Positions 1 to 8,106 are shown, counted from the first letter of the stretch. The stretch: 11,486 nt of DNA from Halobacteriales archaeon SW_9_67_25 (GCA_003022745.1 PXSU01000106.1:4177-15662); one strand, 5' to 3'. A program made the numbers and translations. The notes: generated from the letters alone by a model not told the origin.

Positions 1-1506
1 TCCTTCGAGATCGACGAGACCGACCGCCACATGCACCTCCAGGTGGAGCCGGGGACCGACATCCCGCTCCTCAATGCAGTCATCAAGACCATCCTCGAGA
101 AACACGAGGAGAACCCCGAGGAGGGCTGGATCGACGAGGAGTTCATCGCCGAACGGACGGAGGGCTTCGAACACCTCAAGGAAACCCTGGCAGACTTCGA
201 TAAGGAGGCGGCCGCCGAGGAGTGTGGCGTCCCGCTGGAGGACATCGAACTGGCCGCCGAAAAGTACGCGATGGCCAACAACGCCGCCATCTTCACCGGG
301 ATGGGCATGTCCCAGCACACCTGTGGCGTCGACAACGTCCAAAACGAGATCAACCTCTCGCTCGTCACGGGCAACGTCGGCCGGCCGGGCACCGGCGTGA
401 ACCCCCTTCGGGGCCAGAACAACGTCCAGGGAACCTGTGACGTCGGCGCGATGCCAAACGTCCTCCCGGGCTACCAGCTCGTCGACGACGACGAGGCCCG
501 CGAGTCCGTCGAGGAGGTCTGGGGCTTCGAGATTCCCGACGAACCCGGGCTGACGAACGTCGAGATATCGCATGCTATCGGCGACTCCGTCCACGGGCTG
601 TACGTCATGGGCGAGAACCCCATCATGAGCGAACCCGACGGCAACGCGGCCGAGCGCCGGTTCAGGGAGGACCTGGAGTTCCTCTGCGTGCAGGACATCT
701 TCATGACCGAGACCGCGGAACTGGCCGATGTCGTTTTGCCCGCGACCAGCTGGGCCGAGCGCGGCGGCACCGTCACCAACACCGACCGCCGGGTCCAGCT
801 GATGCGCCCCGTCGAGAAGGTCCACGAGAACACCAGACACGACCTGAACATCCTCTGTGAGGTCGGCACCCGCCTGTTCGGCGAGGGGTTCGACTTCGAC
901 GGCCCCGAGGAGGTCTTCGAGGAACTCCGGGAGGTCTGTCCCATCATGCACGGCATGACCTACGACCTGCTCGGCGAGGAGGGGCTCCACTGGCCGTGTT
1001 ACGAACCCGGCGACGAGGGCGACGAGTACCTCTACGAGGACGAGTTCGAGACCGAGAGCGGCCTCGGCCAGATCGAGGGCGTGCGCCACCAGCCGCCCAA
1101 GGAGACCCCCAACGAGGAGTACCCGCTCATCCTGACGACCGCCCGCCTCGAAGAGCACTACAACACGGGGACGATGAGCCGCCGCTCGCCGACGCTCAAC
1201 CGCCAGCACCCCGAGAACTTCGTCGACGTCCACCCCAACGACGCCGAGGAGTACGGCATCGAGGACGGCGACGAGGTGACGGTCAGGTCCCGCCGGGGCG
1301 AGATCACCGTCACGGCCAACGTCACCGGGGACATCAAGGAGGGGGCCATCTGGACGACGCCCCACTTCGCGGCCGCCTCCGCGAACCGCCTCACCAACGA
1401 CGTCCTCGACGAGCGCTCGAAAATCCCGGAGTACAAGGCCGCAGCGGCCGAGATCGAAGTGGACATCGAGACAAGCGGTGGCGAAGCCGCGGCCTCCGAC
1501 GACTGA
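1..1506 (+). CDS. fdhF: Formate dehydrogenase catalytic (alpha) subunit, C-terminal part
   Basis: This is a molybdopterin oxidoreductase of the formate dehydrogenase alpha family, oxidising formate to CO2 with a Mo- or W-bis-pterin cofactor. The frame is open from base 1, so the 5' end lies outside the window; 501 codons are visible and the N-terminal Fe-S and catalytic Cys/Sec part is missing. Visible family motifs are MGMSQHTCGVDN (about residues 101-112 of the visible part), GNVGRPGTGVNPLRGQNN (124-141), GENPIMSEPD, and DVVLPATSWAERGGTVTNTDRR in the pterin-binding core. A C-terminal molydopterin-dinucleotide-binding domain starts near LILTTARLEEHYNTGTMSRR and includes VHPNDAEEYGIEDGDEV. 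The tail is acidic. The adjacent tungstate uptake genes make W a plausible metal, but the sequence does not decide between W and Mo. The family assignment is firm; formate as substrate follows from the close motif match. An internal ATG at 31 is not the true start. Confidence 0.93.
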   Translation, partial: SFEIDETDRHMHLQVEPGTDIPLLNAVIKTILEKHEENPEEGWIDEEFIAERTEGFEHLKETLADFDKEAAAEECGVPLEDIELAAEKYAMANNAAIFTGMGMSQHTCGVDNVQNEINLSLVTGNVGRPGTGVNPLRGQNNVQGTCDVGAMPNVLPGYQLVDDDEARESVEEVWGFEIPDEPGLTNVEISHAIGDSVHGLYVMGENPIMSEPDGNAAERRFREDLEFLCVQDIFMTETAELADVVLPATSWAERGGTVTNTDRRVQLMRPVEKVHENTRHDLNILCEVGTRLFGEGFDFDGPEEVFEELREVCPIMHGMTYDLLGEEGLHWPCYEPGDEGDEYLYEDEFETESGLGQIEGVRHQPPKETPNEEYPLILTTARLEEHYNTGTMSRRSPTLNRQHPENFVDVHPNDAEEYGIEDGDEVTVRSRRGEITVTANVTGDIKEGAIWTTPHFAAASANRLTNDVLDERSKIPEYKAAAAEIEVDIETSGGEAAASDD

Positions 1507-1587
1507 TACGGATTGCTGTAGCTGTTTTCCGGGTCGACCGCACGCTGTACCGCGGTCGATCCCGTAACGAACTACAGCAGTCCGTAT
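1506..1587. repeat. 82-base nested inverted repeat between convergent genes
   Basis: The outer arms are ATACGGATTGCTGTAG (1506-1521) and CTACAGCAGTCCGTAT (1572-1587). They are complementary at 15 of 16 positions, and the odd pair would be G:U in RNA. Inside, 1530-1541 can pair with 1552-1564 (cgggtcgaccgc with gcggtcgatcccg, one bulged A), leaving a loop of about 10 bases. The element begins on the last base of the formate dehydrogenase stop codon and sits between two convergent genes. It could act as a bidirectional terminator or mRNA 3' stem-loop, or it could be a small MITE-like element. I see no clear target-site duplication and no long T-run directly after it. Confidence 0.7.
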
Positions 1588-1643
1588 GACGCCCGACCGG
1601 TCCTGGACACCGCTCTTCCTCTTGCGGTTTTCGTGGCCAGTCG

Positions 1644-2333
1644 CTACGCGTCGAGCGGCGTCCCTCTCGCGGCCGTCGTCTTGAACGCGGCAATCACGTC
1701 AGTTCCGGCAGCGAGGTCGAGCCGGTCGACGCTCTCGGCCGTGACGACCGACGTGAGCCCGACGCCGTCGGCGATCTCGACGGTGACGGTGGCCGTCGCG
1801 TCGCCGACTGCGAGGTCACTGACGACGCCAGAAAGCTGGTTCCGGAGGCTCGTGTGACTGTGCGGCGGCGAGTGGGGCTCCATCAGCACGACTGCGTCCG
1901 CTCGCACGGCGATTTCCACCTCTTCTGTCGCTGCCGGGACGCGGGCGGTTATCTCCCCGGCAGCAGTTCGGACGGTCGCCAGTTCGCCGTACTGCTCCCG
2001 GACAGTTCCCCTAATGATGGATTCGGGGACGGTCGTCACGCCCGCGAGTTCGACCCGCAACCGCTCGAACTGCCGGATGAGGTCGCGCGCCTCGGCGGTG
2101 AGGCGGGTTCCGCCCCCGTCCGTGCCACCGCGCTCCCGTCGGGTGAGCTGGCCGATCTCGTCCTCGAGTTCTACCACGCGCCGCTGCAGGTGCGGATACG
2201 ACCGCCCCAGTTTTGCCGCCGCTCTGTGCATCGACCCGAACCGGTCTATCGCACGGAGCATCTCGACATCGCGGCCGGTAACGGTCGTCTCACCGGTCGC
2301 GAGGCGCGGGTCGAAAGCTTTCTCTAAGGTCAT
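1644..2333 (-). CDS. modE: ModE-like molybdate/tungstate-responsive transcriptional regulator
   Basis: This 229-residue protein has the ModE layout. An N-terminal LysR-type winged HTH spans about residues 20-85 (VEMLRAIDRFGSMHRAAAKL, SYPHLQRRVVELEDEIG, then the LTAEARDLI wing). A linker and a diverged TOBE-like segment follow at about 107-152. A clear Mop/TOBE domain lies at 162-222, starting with SLRNQLSGVV (compare the family's SARNQL-G) and containing LTSVVTAESVDRLDLAAGTDVIAAFK. In the family, Mop domains bind molybdate or tungstate and the dimer binds operator DNA. The gene lies 47 bases after tupC on the same strand, so it is probably the last gene of the tup operon and likely regulates it. 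No Shine-Dalgarno is visible before the ATG. The HTH plus Mop assignment is strong; which oxyanion it senses and which promoters it controls are inferred. Confidence 0.87.
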   Translation of the reverse strand: MTLEKAFDPRLATGETTVTGRDVEMLRAIDRFGSMHRAAAKLGRSYPHLQRRVVELEDEIGQLTRRERGGTDGGGTRLTAEARDLIRQFERLRVELAGVTTVPESIIRGTVREQYGELATVRTAAGEITARVPAATEEVEIAVRADAVVLMEPHSPPHSHTSLRNQLSGVVSDLAVGDATATVTVEIADGVGLTSVVTAESVDRLDLAAGTDVIAAFKTTAARGTPLDA

Positions 2334-2380
2334 CGGAGATCAGTCGGAGCGTTGGAGGCGGTGCGCTCTCACACACTCGC

Positions 2381-3145
2381 TCAGTATACCAACTCGCCCG
2401 AGATAAATTTCCGGGTGCGCTCGTCGGTCGGGTTCTCGAAGATCACGTCCGTCGGGGCAATCTCCGCGATGCTGTCCCCGAGCAGGACCCCGACGCGGTC
2501 CGCGACGCGCTCGGCCTGGTGCATGTCGTGTGTCGCCACGACGACACCGATGCCCCGACTGCGGGCCTCCGAGATTGCCCCCTCGATGACCGCGGTGTTG
2601 CGCGGGTCCAGGTCCGAGGTCGGCTCGTCGAGCAGTAACACGTCCGGGTCGTAGGCCAATGCACGCGCGAAGGAGACACGCTGGGCCTCGCCGCCCGAGA
2701 GCGACCCCGCGTGCTGGGCCATCCTGTCTGCCAGCCCGACGACGTCGAGGGCCTCGCGAACGGCCCCGGGGGTGCCGTTCGACCGGAGGACAGAGTGGAG
2801 TTCGCTCCGGAGCCGGTCGGCCCACGACCTGCGGACCCGGAGCCCGTATTCGACGTTGCGGACGAGAGAGGCGTCGAAGAGGCTCGCCTCCTGGAAGACC
2901 ATCCCGATGCGTCGCCGCACCGACAGGCGTTCGGCGTCGTCGAGGCCCCAGGCGTCCGTGCCGTCGACAGTAACGGTGCCCTCGTCGGGTTCGAGGCCGA
3001 GCGCGAGCAGTCGGAGCAGCGTCGTCTTTCCGACACCGGACGGGCCGATGACGGCCACGACCTCGCCGGCCTCGACACCGATTGACAGCTCCCGTAGCAC
3101 CCGTTCGTCCCCGAACGAGCGCGAGACGTCGGTCGCGCGGAGCAT
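2381..3145 (-). CDS. tupC: Tungstate ABC transporter ATP-binding protein
   Basis: This 254-residue ABC ATPase powers oxyanion import from the cytoplasmic side. Walker A is GPSGVGKT (34-41), the Q-loop glutamine is at about 85 (MVFQEASLF), the signature is LSGGEAQR (149-156), Walker B is VLLLDEP (169-175) followed by the D-loop SDLD, and the H-loop histidine is in ATHDMHQ (206). The helical domain around 103-135 looks slightly extended. There is no C-terminal TOBE regulatory domain, unlike ModC. The ATG overlaps the permease stop by one base (TGATG), and GGGGGTGGG lies a few bases upstream as a Shine-Dalgarno-like site, so this start is preferred over the longer open frame. Its partner genes identify it as TupC; alone it would only be a phosphate/oxyanion-type ATPase. 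Confidence 0.92.
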   Translation of the reverse strand: MLRATDVSRSFGDERVLRELSIGVEAGEVVAVIGPSGVGKTTLLRLLALGLEPDEGTVTVDGTDAWGLDDAERLSVRRRIGMVFQEASLFDASLVRNVEYGLRVRRSWADRLRSELHSVLRSNGTPGAVREALDVVGLADRMAQHAGSLSGGEAQRVSFARALAYDPDVLLLDEPTSDLDPRNTAVIEGAISEARSRGIGVVVATHDMHQAERVADRVGVLLGDSIAEIAPTDVIFENPTDERTRKFISGELVY

Positions 3146-3867
3146 CAGCGGCCCACCCCCTGGTCGCCCAGGCGGACCACGATGGCGTTGACCGCCAGCA
3201 CGAGCACGAGCAACACTCCACCGAGTATCATCGCCGTCTCGTACTGTCCCTGCCGGGCCTCGAGCTGGATGGCAGTCGTCAGCGTTCGCGTCTTCGAGAC
3301 CCCGTCCGCGCTCGTGATGTTGCCGCCGACGATGAGGACGGACCCGACCTCGCTGATCGCGCGCCCGAACCCGGCGAGTATCGCCGTCGCGATGCCGTAC
3401 CGGGCCTCCTTGAGAACGACCAGCGCCACGTCGAGGCGCGTCCCCCCGAGGGTACGCGCGGCGTCGCGGACAGTCTCGTCCACGCCGGCGATGGCCGCGA
3501 GGCTGATCGCGGTGATCGGCGGCGTCGCCAGCACGAACTGCGAGATGATCATCGCCTGTTTCGTGAACACGAGCTCCAGCGGGCCGAGGGGTCCCTGGTT
3601 CGAGACGAGAAACAGCACGGCCAGGCCGACGACCACGCTGGGAAAACCCATGCCCGTGTTGATGACCGATTTCACGAACTGCTTGCCCCGGAAGTCGCGA
3701 AAGCCCATCGCGATGGCGACCGGGATGGACACGAGCGTGCTCAGTGTCACGGCGATCACGCTCACGTACAGCGAGACGTAGACGATACTCGAGACGTATC
3801 CCTCCCTGAAGGGGAGGTCGACGAGGGCCGCCAGCAGGTGTGGTGCTGATTCGAGTGGCACGCTCAC
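3145..3867 (-). CDS. tupB: Tungstate ABC transporter permease
   Basis: This 240-residue integral membrane subunit forms the import channel as a homodimer. Hydrophobic segments lie near residues 26-54, 70-89, 104-127, 157-181 and 209-232. The EAA loop that contacts the ATPase is at about 136-159 ([20 protein letters not shown]). The segments [16 protein letters not shown] and [18 protein letters not shown] resemble TupB tungstate permeases more than ModB. The start is GTG, in a 4-base GTGA overlap with the tupA stop, and the stop overlaps the tupC start by one base; this translational coupling supports both boundaries. Tungstate is the likely substrate by family, but molybdate cannot be excluded from sequence alone. 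Confidence 0.92.
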   Translation of the reverse strand: MSVPLESAPHLLAALVDLPFREGYVSSIVYVSLYVSVIAVTLSTLVSIPVAIAMGFRDFRGKQFVKSVINTGMGFPSVVVGLAVLFLVSNQGPLGPLELVFTKQAMIISQFVLATPPITAISLAAIAGVDETVRDAARTLGGTRLDVALVVLKEARYGIATAILAGFGRAISEVGSVLIVGGNITSADGVSKTRTLTTAIQLEARQGQYETAMILGGVLLVLVLAVNAIVVRLGDQGVGR

Positions 3868-4790
3868 TCCTCGGCGTCGCTACTCCATCCTTCCGGGACG
3901 TACTGTTGAAAGTTGGGATCTTCCGAGACCGCCTCGGGGAAGAACAGCTGTTCCCCGTCGACCCGGTACCCTGCGATGGCACTCTGGGCGCCGGGACTGG
4001 TGATCCAGCCGATGTAGGCCATCGCGAGGTCGTAGTTGGCGTTGTCGTGGACGCCGGGATTGACCGCCATGATCCCGTATGGGTTCGCCAGGATCTCCGG
4101 GCCGTCCTCGATGGGACCGTCCACCTGGATGACGAGGTCGACCTCCGAGCGCTGGGAGATGAAGGTGCCCCGATCCGAGAGGGTGTACGCGCCCTGCTGG
4201 GTGGCGACGTTCAGCGCCTCGCCCATCCCGGTGCCGGTCTCCTGGTACCAGTCCCCGCCCGGCTCGGCTTCCGCCGCTTTCCAGAGGTTCAGTTCCTTGG
4301 TGTGGGTCCCGGAGTTGTCACCGCGGGAAACGAACGGTGTCCCGGCGTCGGCGATGGCGGTGAGTGCGTCGGTCGCCGACCCCATCCCCTCGATTCCCGC
4401 GGGGTCGCTCTCCGGGCCGACGATGACGAAGTCGTTGAACATCAGGTTGCGGCGGTTGACGCCGAAGCCGTTGCGCATGAACTCGTCTTCGAGGCCGCGG
4501 GCATGGACCATCACCACGTCCGAGTCGCCGTTCCGGGCCGATTCGAGGGCCGCACCCGTTCCCTGTGCGACCGCGTCGACGGAGGCGCCGTACAGCTCCT
4601 CGAAGTCGGGGTGGATCGCATCGAGCAACCCCGTGTCCAAGGTGCTCGTCGTCGTGGTCAGGGTCAGTGTCTCTCCGGCGACGGCTGCCTGCGCCGGGTC
4701 CTCGCTGCCGGTGACCTGGCTACACCCCGCCACGCCCGTCACCGCTCCCCCACAGAGCGCCGCGACAAACTGGCGGCGTTGTGTCGACAT
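3864..4790 (-). CDS. tupA: Tungstate ABC transporter substrate-binding lipoprotein
   Basis: This 308-residue extracellular binding protein captures tungstate for TupBC. The N-terminus has a twin-arginine-type lipoprotein signal: RRQF at residues 5-8, a hydrophobic stretch, and lipobox VAGC with the lipidated cysteine at 23. TupA hallmarks are [12 protein letters not shown] (45-56) and [12 protein letters not shown] (155-166), with [17 protein letters not shown] and [10 protein letters not shown] further on. The oxyanion is expected to be held by Ser/Thr side chains and the arginine in these loops. An in-frame ATG lies nine codons upstream (4815-4817), but it overlaps the TATA-like box, so 4790 is chosen and the mRNA is probably leaderless. 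This is the first gene of tupABC-modE, and it is divergent from the membrane Fe-S gene. Confidence 0.93.
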   Translation of the reverse strand: MSTQRRQFVAALCGGAVTGVAGCSQVTGSEDPAQAAVAGETLTLTTTTSTLDTGLLDAIHPDFEELYGASVDAVAQGTGAALESARNGDSDVVMVHARGLEDEFMRNGFGVNRRNLMFNDFVIVGPESDPAGIEGMGSATDALTAIADAGTPFVSRGDNSGTHTKELNLWKAAEAEPGGDWYQETGTGMGEALNVATQQGAYTLSDRGTFISQRSEVDLVIQVDGPIEDGPEILANPYGIMAVNPGVHDNANYDLAMAYIGWITSPGAQSAIAGYRVDGEQLFFPEAVSEDPNFQQYVPEGWSSDAEE

Positions 4791-4791
4791 A

Positions 4792-4799
4792 GATATATC
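4792..4799. promoter_or_regulatory. Palindrome GATATATC just before tupA
   Basis: The 8-base palindrome GATATATC lies directly upstream of the tupA ATG, between it and the TATA-like box. With the ATAT block at 4816-4820 it leaves two AT-rich blocks in an otherwise GC-rich promoter. It could be part of an operator for the ModE-like regulator. That is inference from position only. Confidence 0.3.
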
Positions 4800-4812
4800 G
4801 TCGGACGGGTGG

Positions 4813-4822
4813 TACATATAGA
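4813..4822 (-). promoter_or_regulatory. TATA-like box of tupA operon
   Basis: Read on the minus strand this is TCTATATGTA. It is centred about 27 bases before the tupA ATG, the usual archaeal TATA distance to a transcription start, so transcription would begin at or next to the ATG. Confidence 0.55.
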
Positions 4823-4887
4823 TTCCGCTCCCTGCAGGCCCACCGTCGGTGAGTCCACATCCTGTAATCCTCCCGAGGCTGGACGAA

Positions 4888-4898
4888 CGTTTTAAACG
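4888..4898 (+). promoter_or_regulatory. TATA-like box of the membrane Fe-S oxidoreductase gene
   Basis: CGTTTTAAACG is AT-rich in a GC-rich spacer, and its centre is about 27 bases before the ATG at 4920. The spacing predicts a leaderless transcript, and no Shine-Dalgarno is present. About 65 bases separate it from the divergent tupA TATA-like box. Confidence 0.6.
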
Positions 4899-4919
4899 AC
4901 CGGCGCCCTCCGACCGAGT

Positions 4920-7040
4920 ATGGTGTTGCTGCAGTCGGAGGCGGTGACCCGACCGACCTTCTGGCAGATCGGGTCGACCGGGAAAGCCGTCTTCTACTAT
5001 CTGGCCGTGGTCACGATACTCGTGTTCCTGTACGGCGTCTACGGCAGGGTGGCGCGGTACAGGCAGGGAACCGACGACGCGTTCGACCGCCTGGACGACC
5101 TCGGAGAGCGGGTCCGGTCGGCGGCCCGTATCGCCTTCTCGAACGAGAAGCAGTTCGACCGCGACCTCGTGGGCGGCCTGATGCACGCCGGCATCTTCTG
5201 GGGCTTTCTGACTTTGCTCATCGCGACGACCATTCTCGCCATCGATATGGACTTCTATCAGCCCCTCACCGGCAACTCGTTTTTTGTCGGTGACTTCTAT
5301 CTCTCCTATTCGTTCGTCGCGGACCTGATGGGCTTCGTGTTCATCTCCGGGCTCGGCGTCGCGCTGTACCGGCGCTACGTCGTCCGCAACGAGCGATTGT
5401 GGGGAAAACACTCCAACATGGAAGACCACCTCCTCGTGTGGTCGCTGTTCTTGCTGGGTGTGGGCGGGTACCTCACCGAGGCGATCCGCATCGTCGGCAC
5501 CGGGTTCCCGGGCCACGAGCAGGTCAGTTTCGTCGGGTACTTCCTGGCGACGACGTTCGCGATCGGCGGGCTCTCGGCCGACGCGGCCGCCGCCGTCTAC
5601 CCCGTCGCGTGGTGGAGTCACGCACTCCTGGCGTTCTGGTTCATCGCCTGGATTCCCTACGCCAAGCCCTTCCACATGCTCTCCTCCTTCGCGAACATCG
5701 TCGCCCGCGACGAGGACGCCGGCCGCCGACTCCCCGGCGTGCCCCTGGACCCCACGGAGGCGGAATCCCTCGACGACGTTGATGACTTCTCCTGGAAGCA
5801 ACTGTTGGATCAGGACGCCTGCACGAAGTGTGGCCGGTGTTCCTCGGTCTGCCCTGCCAAGGCATCGGGCCGGCCCCTGGACCCCCGGGACGTCATCCTC
5901 GACCTGAAGAGCTACCGGCAGGAACGGGACGCCAGCGGCGAGACCACCCCCATCATCGCAGACGGCGGGACGAGCGTCATCGACGCCGAGACCATGGAGT
6001 CCTGCCTGGCGTGTATGGCCTGTATGGACGCCTGCCCGGTCGAGATCGAGCACCTCACCCACTTCACCGAGATGAACCGCCAGCTCACCGAGGAGGGGAT
6101 GGTCGACGGCAACATCCAGGACGTCTACGGGAACGTCATGCAGCAGGGCAACACCTTCGGCAACAGCGCCAAGCAACGGGCCGACTGGACCGACGACCTC
6201 GACTTCGAGATTCCCGACGCCCGCGAGGAGGAAGTCGAGTACCTCTGGTACGTCGGCGACTACCCCAGCTACGACGACCGCAACAAGAAGGTCGCCCGCG
6301 CCCTGGCTCGCATCTTCGAGCACGCGGATGTCGATTACGGCATCCTCTACGAGTCGGAAGTGTACGATGGCAACGACATCCGCCGGCTGGGCGAGGAACT
6401 GCTGTACGTCGAGCAGGCCTCGACGCTCATCGGCGCCTTCCAGGAGTGTGACTTCGAGTCCATCGTCTGTACGGACCCCCACTCGTACAACACCATCACC
6501 AACGAGTACTCCGATATCGACTTCTCGGAGTTCGCGGACGACCCGATGATGGAGGCGCCCGTCGACGGCTACTGGAACGAAGACGGCGCGGTCGACGTCT
6601 ACCACTACACCCAGGTCGTCGAGGACCTGGTTCGGGACGGCCACCTCGACCTGGGTTCCATCGACCGCACCGTCACCTACCACGACCCCTGCCATCTGGG
6701 GCGGTACAACGGCGAGTACGAGGCGCCCCGCGAGGTGGTGCGCGCGACCGGCGTCGACCTCGTCGAGATGCCCCGCAACCGCTCGGATTCGTTCTGCTGT
6801 GGTGGGGGCGGCGGCGGCCTCTGGATGGAGGTCAGCGAGGAGACCAAACCCAGCGAGGAACGCCTGCGGGAGGCCGTCGAGGACACCGCCACGAACGGCT
6901 CGTCGGTCGAGCAGTTCGTCGTCGCCTGCCCGATGTGCGTGACGATGTTCGAGGACGGCCGCAAGACTGGCGGCTTCGAGGATGACCTCGAGATAGTCGA
7001 CACCACGGAGTTGCTGGTCGAGGCCATCGAGGCCCGGTGA
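4920..7040 (+). CDS. Membrane cytochrome b / Fe-S / CCG-domain oxidoreductase (EtfD- or HdrD-like)
   Basis: This 706-residue fusion probably passes electrons from a soluble donor to membrane quinone. The N-terminal 260 residues form a NarI-like membrane domain with hydrophobic segments near 22-42, 85-107, 131-150, 168-185, 203-222 and 230-248; H89, H234 and H252 are candidate haem ligands. Next come two [4Fe-4S] motifs: C301/C304/C307 with C311, and C362/C365/C368 with C372. Two CCG domains follow. The first (about 440-530) lacks its cysteines; the second (about 585-680) is intact with C591, C626-C627 and C670/C673. The order matches EtfD/ETF:menaquinone oxidoreductase-like and HdrD-related proteins. 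No etf or hdr partner is in the window, so the donor is unknown. Transfer of electrons from ETF (fatty-acid or amino-acid oxidation) is my best guess. Methanogen-type heterodisulfide reduction is unlikely in a haloarchaeon. Confidence 0.85.
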   Translation: MVLLQSEAVTRPTFWQIGSTGKAVFYYLAVVTILVFLYGVYGRVARYRQGTDDAFDRLDDLGERVRSAARIAFSNEKQFDRDLVGGLMHAGIFWGFLTLLIATTILAIDMDFYQPLTGNSFFVGDFYLSYSFVADLMGFVFISGLGVALYRRYVVRNERLWGKHSNMEDHLLVWSLFLLGVGGYLTEAIRIVGTGFPGHEQVSFVGYFLATTFAIGGLSADAAAAVYPVAWWSHALLAFWFIAWIPYAKPFHMLSSFANIVARDEDAGRRLPGVPLDPTEAESLDDVDDFSWKQLLDQDACTKCGRCSSVCPAKASGRPLDPRDVILDLKSYRQERDASGETTPIIADGGTSVIDAETMESCLACMACMDACPVEIEHLTHFTEMNRQLTEEGMVDGNIQDVYGNVMQQGNTFGNSAKQRADWTDDLDFEIPDAREEEVEYLWYVGDYPSYDDRNKKVARALARIFEHADVDYGILYESEVYDGNDIRRLGEELLYVEQASTLIGAFQECDFESIVCTDPHSYNTITNEYSDIDFSEFADDPMMEAPVDGYWNEDGAVDVYHYTQVVEDLVRDGHLDLGSIDRTVTYHDPCHLGRYNGEYEAPREVVRATGVDLVEMPRNRSDSFCCGGGGGGLWMEVSEETKPSEERLREAVEDTATNGSSVEQFVVACPMCVTMFEDGRKTGGFEDDLEIVDTTELLVEAIEAR

Positions 7041-7068
7041 TCCCGCTGCCCTGGCGCCCCACTGGCCT

Positions 7069-7410
7069 CTAGATCCGTTCGAGGATGGCGTCCTGGGCCC
7101 GCTTGGCCGCCGGGCGCTTCGTGCGCGGGAAGTAGAGCGTGTTCTCGTCGACAGGATGGGAGAACAGTCCGCCATCGTCGTGTTCTATCCCGTCCTGTTT
7201 GATCTGGATGTGCCCCGAAAGGATGCCCCCGGAGTAGTCGACGTCCCAGACCTCGTCGATGGGGATGAACTTGTCCTCGAACATGGAGTTCGAGGTGCGC
7301 TCGATCGTGATCCCGTCCTCGTGGACCGACAGCGTGCCGCCCTGGAAGTCACAGGAGACGACGGGGTCCTCGACAGCGGGGTCTGGAACGGAGTCGGCGT
7401 CGTCGGTCAT
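7069..7410 (-). CDS. Small acidic protein of unknown function, possible PH-like fold
   Basis: This 113-residue soluble protein has no signal peptide or membrane segment. I do not recognise a named family. After an acidic, probably disordered start (residues 1-18), alternating short beta-like segments ([45 protein letters not shown]) lead to a C-terminal helix ([15 protein letters not shown]). This is reminiscent of small PH-like or DUF4429-type domains, but that is a guess from pattern only. The ATG at 7410 is chosen because a T-rich box lies about 27 bases upstream. The frame also opens at a TTG nine codons earlier, which overlaps that box. It is convergent with the Fe-S oxidoreductase gene (28 bases apart) and follows the Bat-like gene by 39 bases. 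Confidence 0.72.
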   Translation of the reverse strand: MTDDADSVPDPAVEDPVVSCDFQGGTLSVHEDGITIERTSNSMFEDKFIPIDEVWDVDYSGGILSGHIQIKQDGIEHDDGGLFSHPVDENTLYFPRTKRPAAKRAQDAILERI

Positions 7411-7433
7411 CGTCGGTCCTGCGCGCGAGACGG

Positions 7434-7441
7434 ACAAAAAC
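7434..7441 (-). promoter_or_regulatory. Possible TATA-like box for the small acidic protein gene
   Basis: On the minus strand this reads GTTTTTGT, centred about 27 bases before the ATG at 7410. It is a weak match to a haloarchaeal TATA box, supported mainly by position in the short gap after the upstream regulator gene. Confidence 0.35.
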
Positions 7442-7449
7442 CCACCCGT

Positions 7450-8100
7450 CTACTCCTCGTCGATGAGGATCTCCTCGACGAGCCGGGCCGACCCCCGCCG
7501 GAGCCGGCCGCTGACCGCGGTGGGGGAGACGCCGAGAATCTCCGCCAGTCCCTCCAGCGACGTCTCCCGGGGATCGTCGTAGAACCCGTGGACGTACGCG
7601 GCCACGAGCGCCTCGGTCTGTGGCTCCGTGAGCCCGAACCCCGACCGGTCGGGTCCGCCCTCCGACTGCAGGACGTCGAGCACGTCGAGCCTGATGTCCC
7701 GCTTGCGGGCCCGTTCGTGGAGCCGGTAGAGGGACTCGTGGTCCTTGAGTTCGAGTTCGAGTTCCCACCCCTCGGCCCGGCTCTCCGTGTTCCGGACGAG
7801 TCCGCCCACGTCGTTGACCAGCGGGGAGACCAGCACGGCGTCGTCGCTGTACTCTATCTGGTAGGTCCGGCGGTCGTCCGTCTTCACGATGGGGGCGAAC
7901 GCCGCGACGGTGTGGTCCGCCGCCAGCGCCTGCTCGACCGTCTCGAAGTCCGGTGCCTCGACCCAGAACGTGTAGACGTCGTGCTGGGGGTCCGTCCCCG
8001 CGTCCGAGACGACGCCCACCGTAACTCCCTGGCAGGTCCGGATCGTGTGCGCGAGCGCCAGATCCGGGTGCTCGACGTACACTCGGGTCGTGATCACCAT
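7450..8100 (-). CDS. Bat-like HTH-10 transcriptional regulator (first of two paralogs)
   Basis: This 216-residue protein resembles the C-terminal half of the bacterio-opsin activator (Bat) family. Residues 1-140 form the Bat-associated sensor-like domain, with VEQALAADHTV at 55-65 and an ESLYRLHERARKRDIRLDVLDVL segment at 122-144. Residues 157-210 form the HTH-10 domain: LTEPQTEALVAAYVHGF, PRETSLEGLAEILGVSPTAV, GRLRRG. It has no PAS or response-regulator receiver domain, so its signal is unknown. The ATG at 8100 is chosen because GAGGTG sits 6 bases before it; an in-frame GTG at 8118 is too close to the TATA-like box. Its 3' neighbour is the small acidic protein, and a paralog lies upstream. 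The family is clear; the target genes are not visible. Confidence 0.88.
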   Translation of the reverse strand: MVITTRVYVEHPDLALAHTIRTCQGVTVGVVSDAGTDPQHDVYTFWVEAPDFETVEQALAADHTVAAFAPIVKTDDRRTYQIEYSDDAVLVSPLVNDVGGLVRNTESRAEGWELELELKDHESLYRLHERARKRDIRLDVLDVLQSEGGPDRSGFGLTEPQTEALVAAYVHGFYDDPRETSLEGLAEILGVSPTAVSGRLRRGSARLVEEILIDEE

Positions 8101-8106
8101 CGTCCC

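Noticed and set aside
2340..3221. 293-codon minus-strand frame overlapping tupC
   Set aside because: It is Arg/Gly-rich with no domain and lies in the alternate frame of a clear ABC ATPase.
3146..3982. Long upstream extension of the tupC frame
   Set aside because: The extension overlaps tupB and tupA in another frame and is Arg/Pro-rich. The ATPase starts at the ATG coupled to the tupB stop.
4791..7175. Long minus-strand open frame continuing upstream of tupA, antisense to the Fe-S oxidoreductase gene
   Set aside because: It is a GC-rich shadow frame. The sense strand encodes a clear protein with cluster motifs, and tupA has its own signal peptide, ATG and TATA-like box.
7411..7437. TTG start nine codons upstream for the small acidic protein
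   Set aside because: It coincides with the T-rich promoter block, and the ATG at 7410 fits leaderless spacing.
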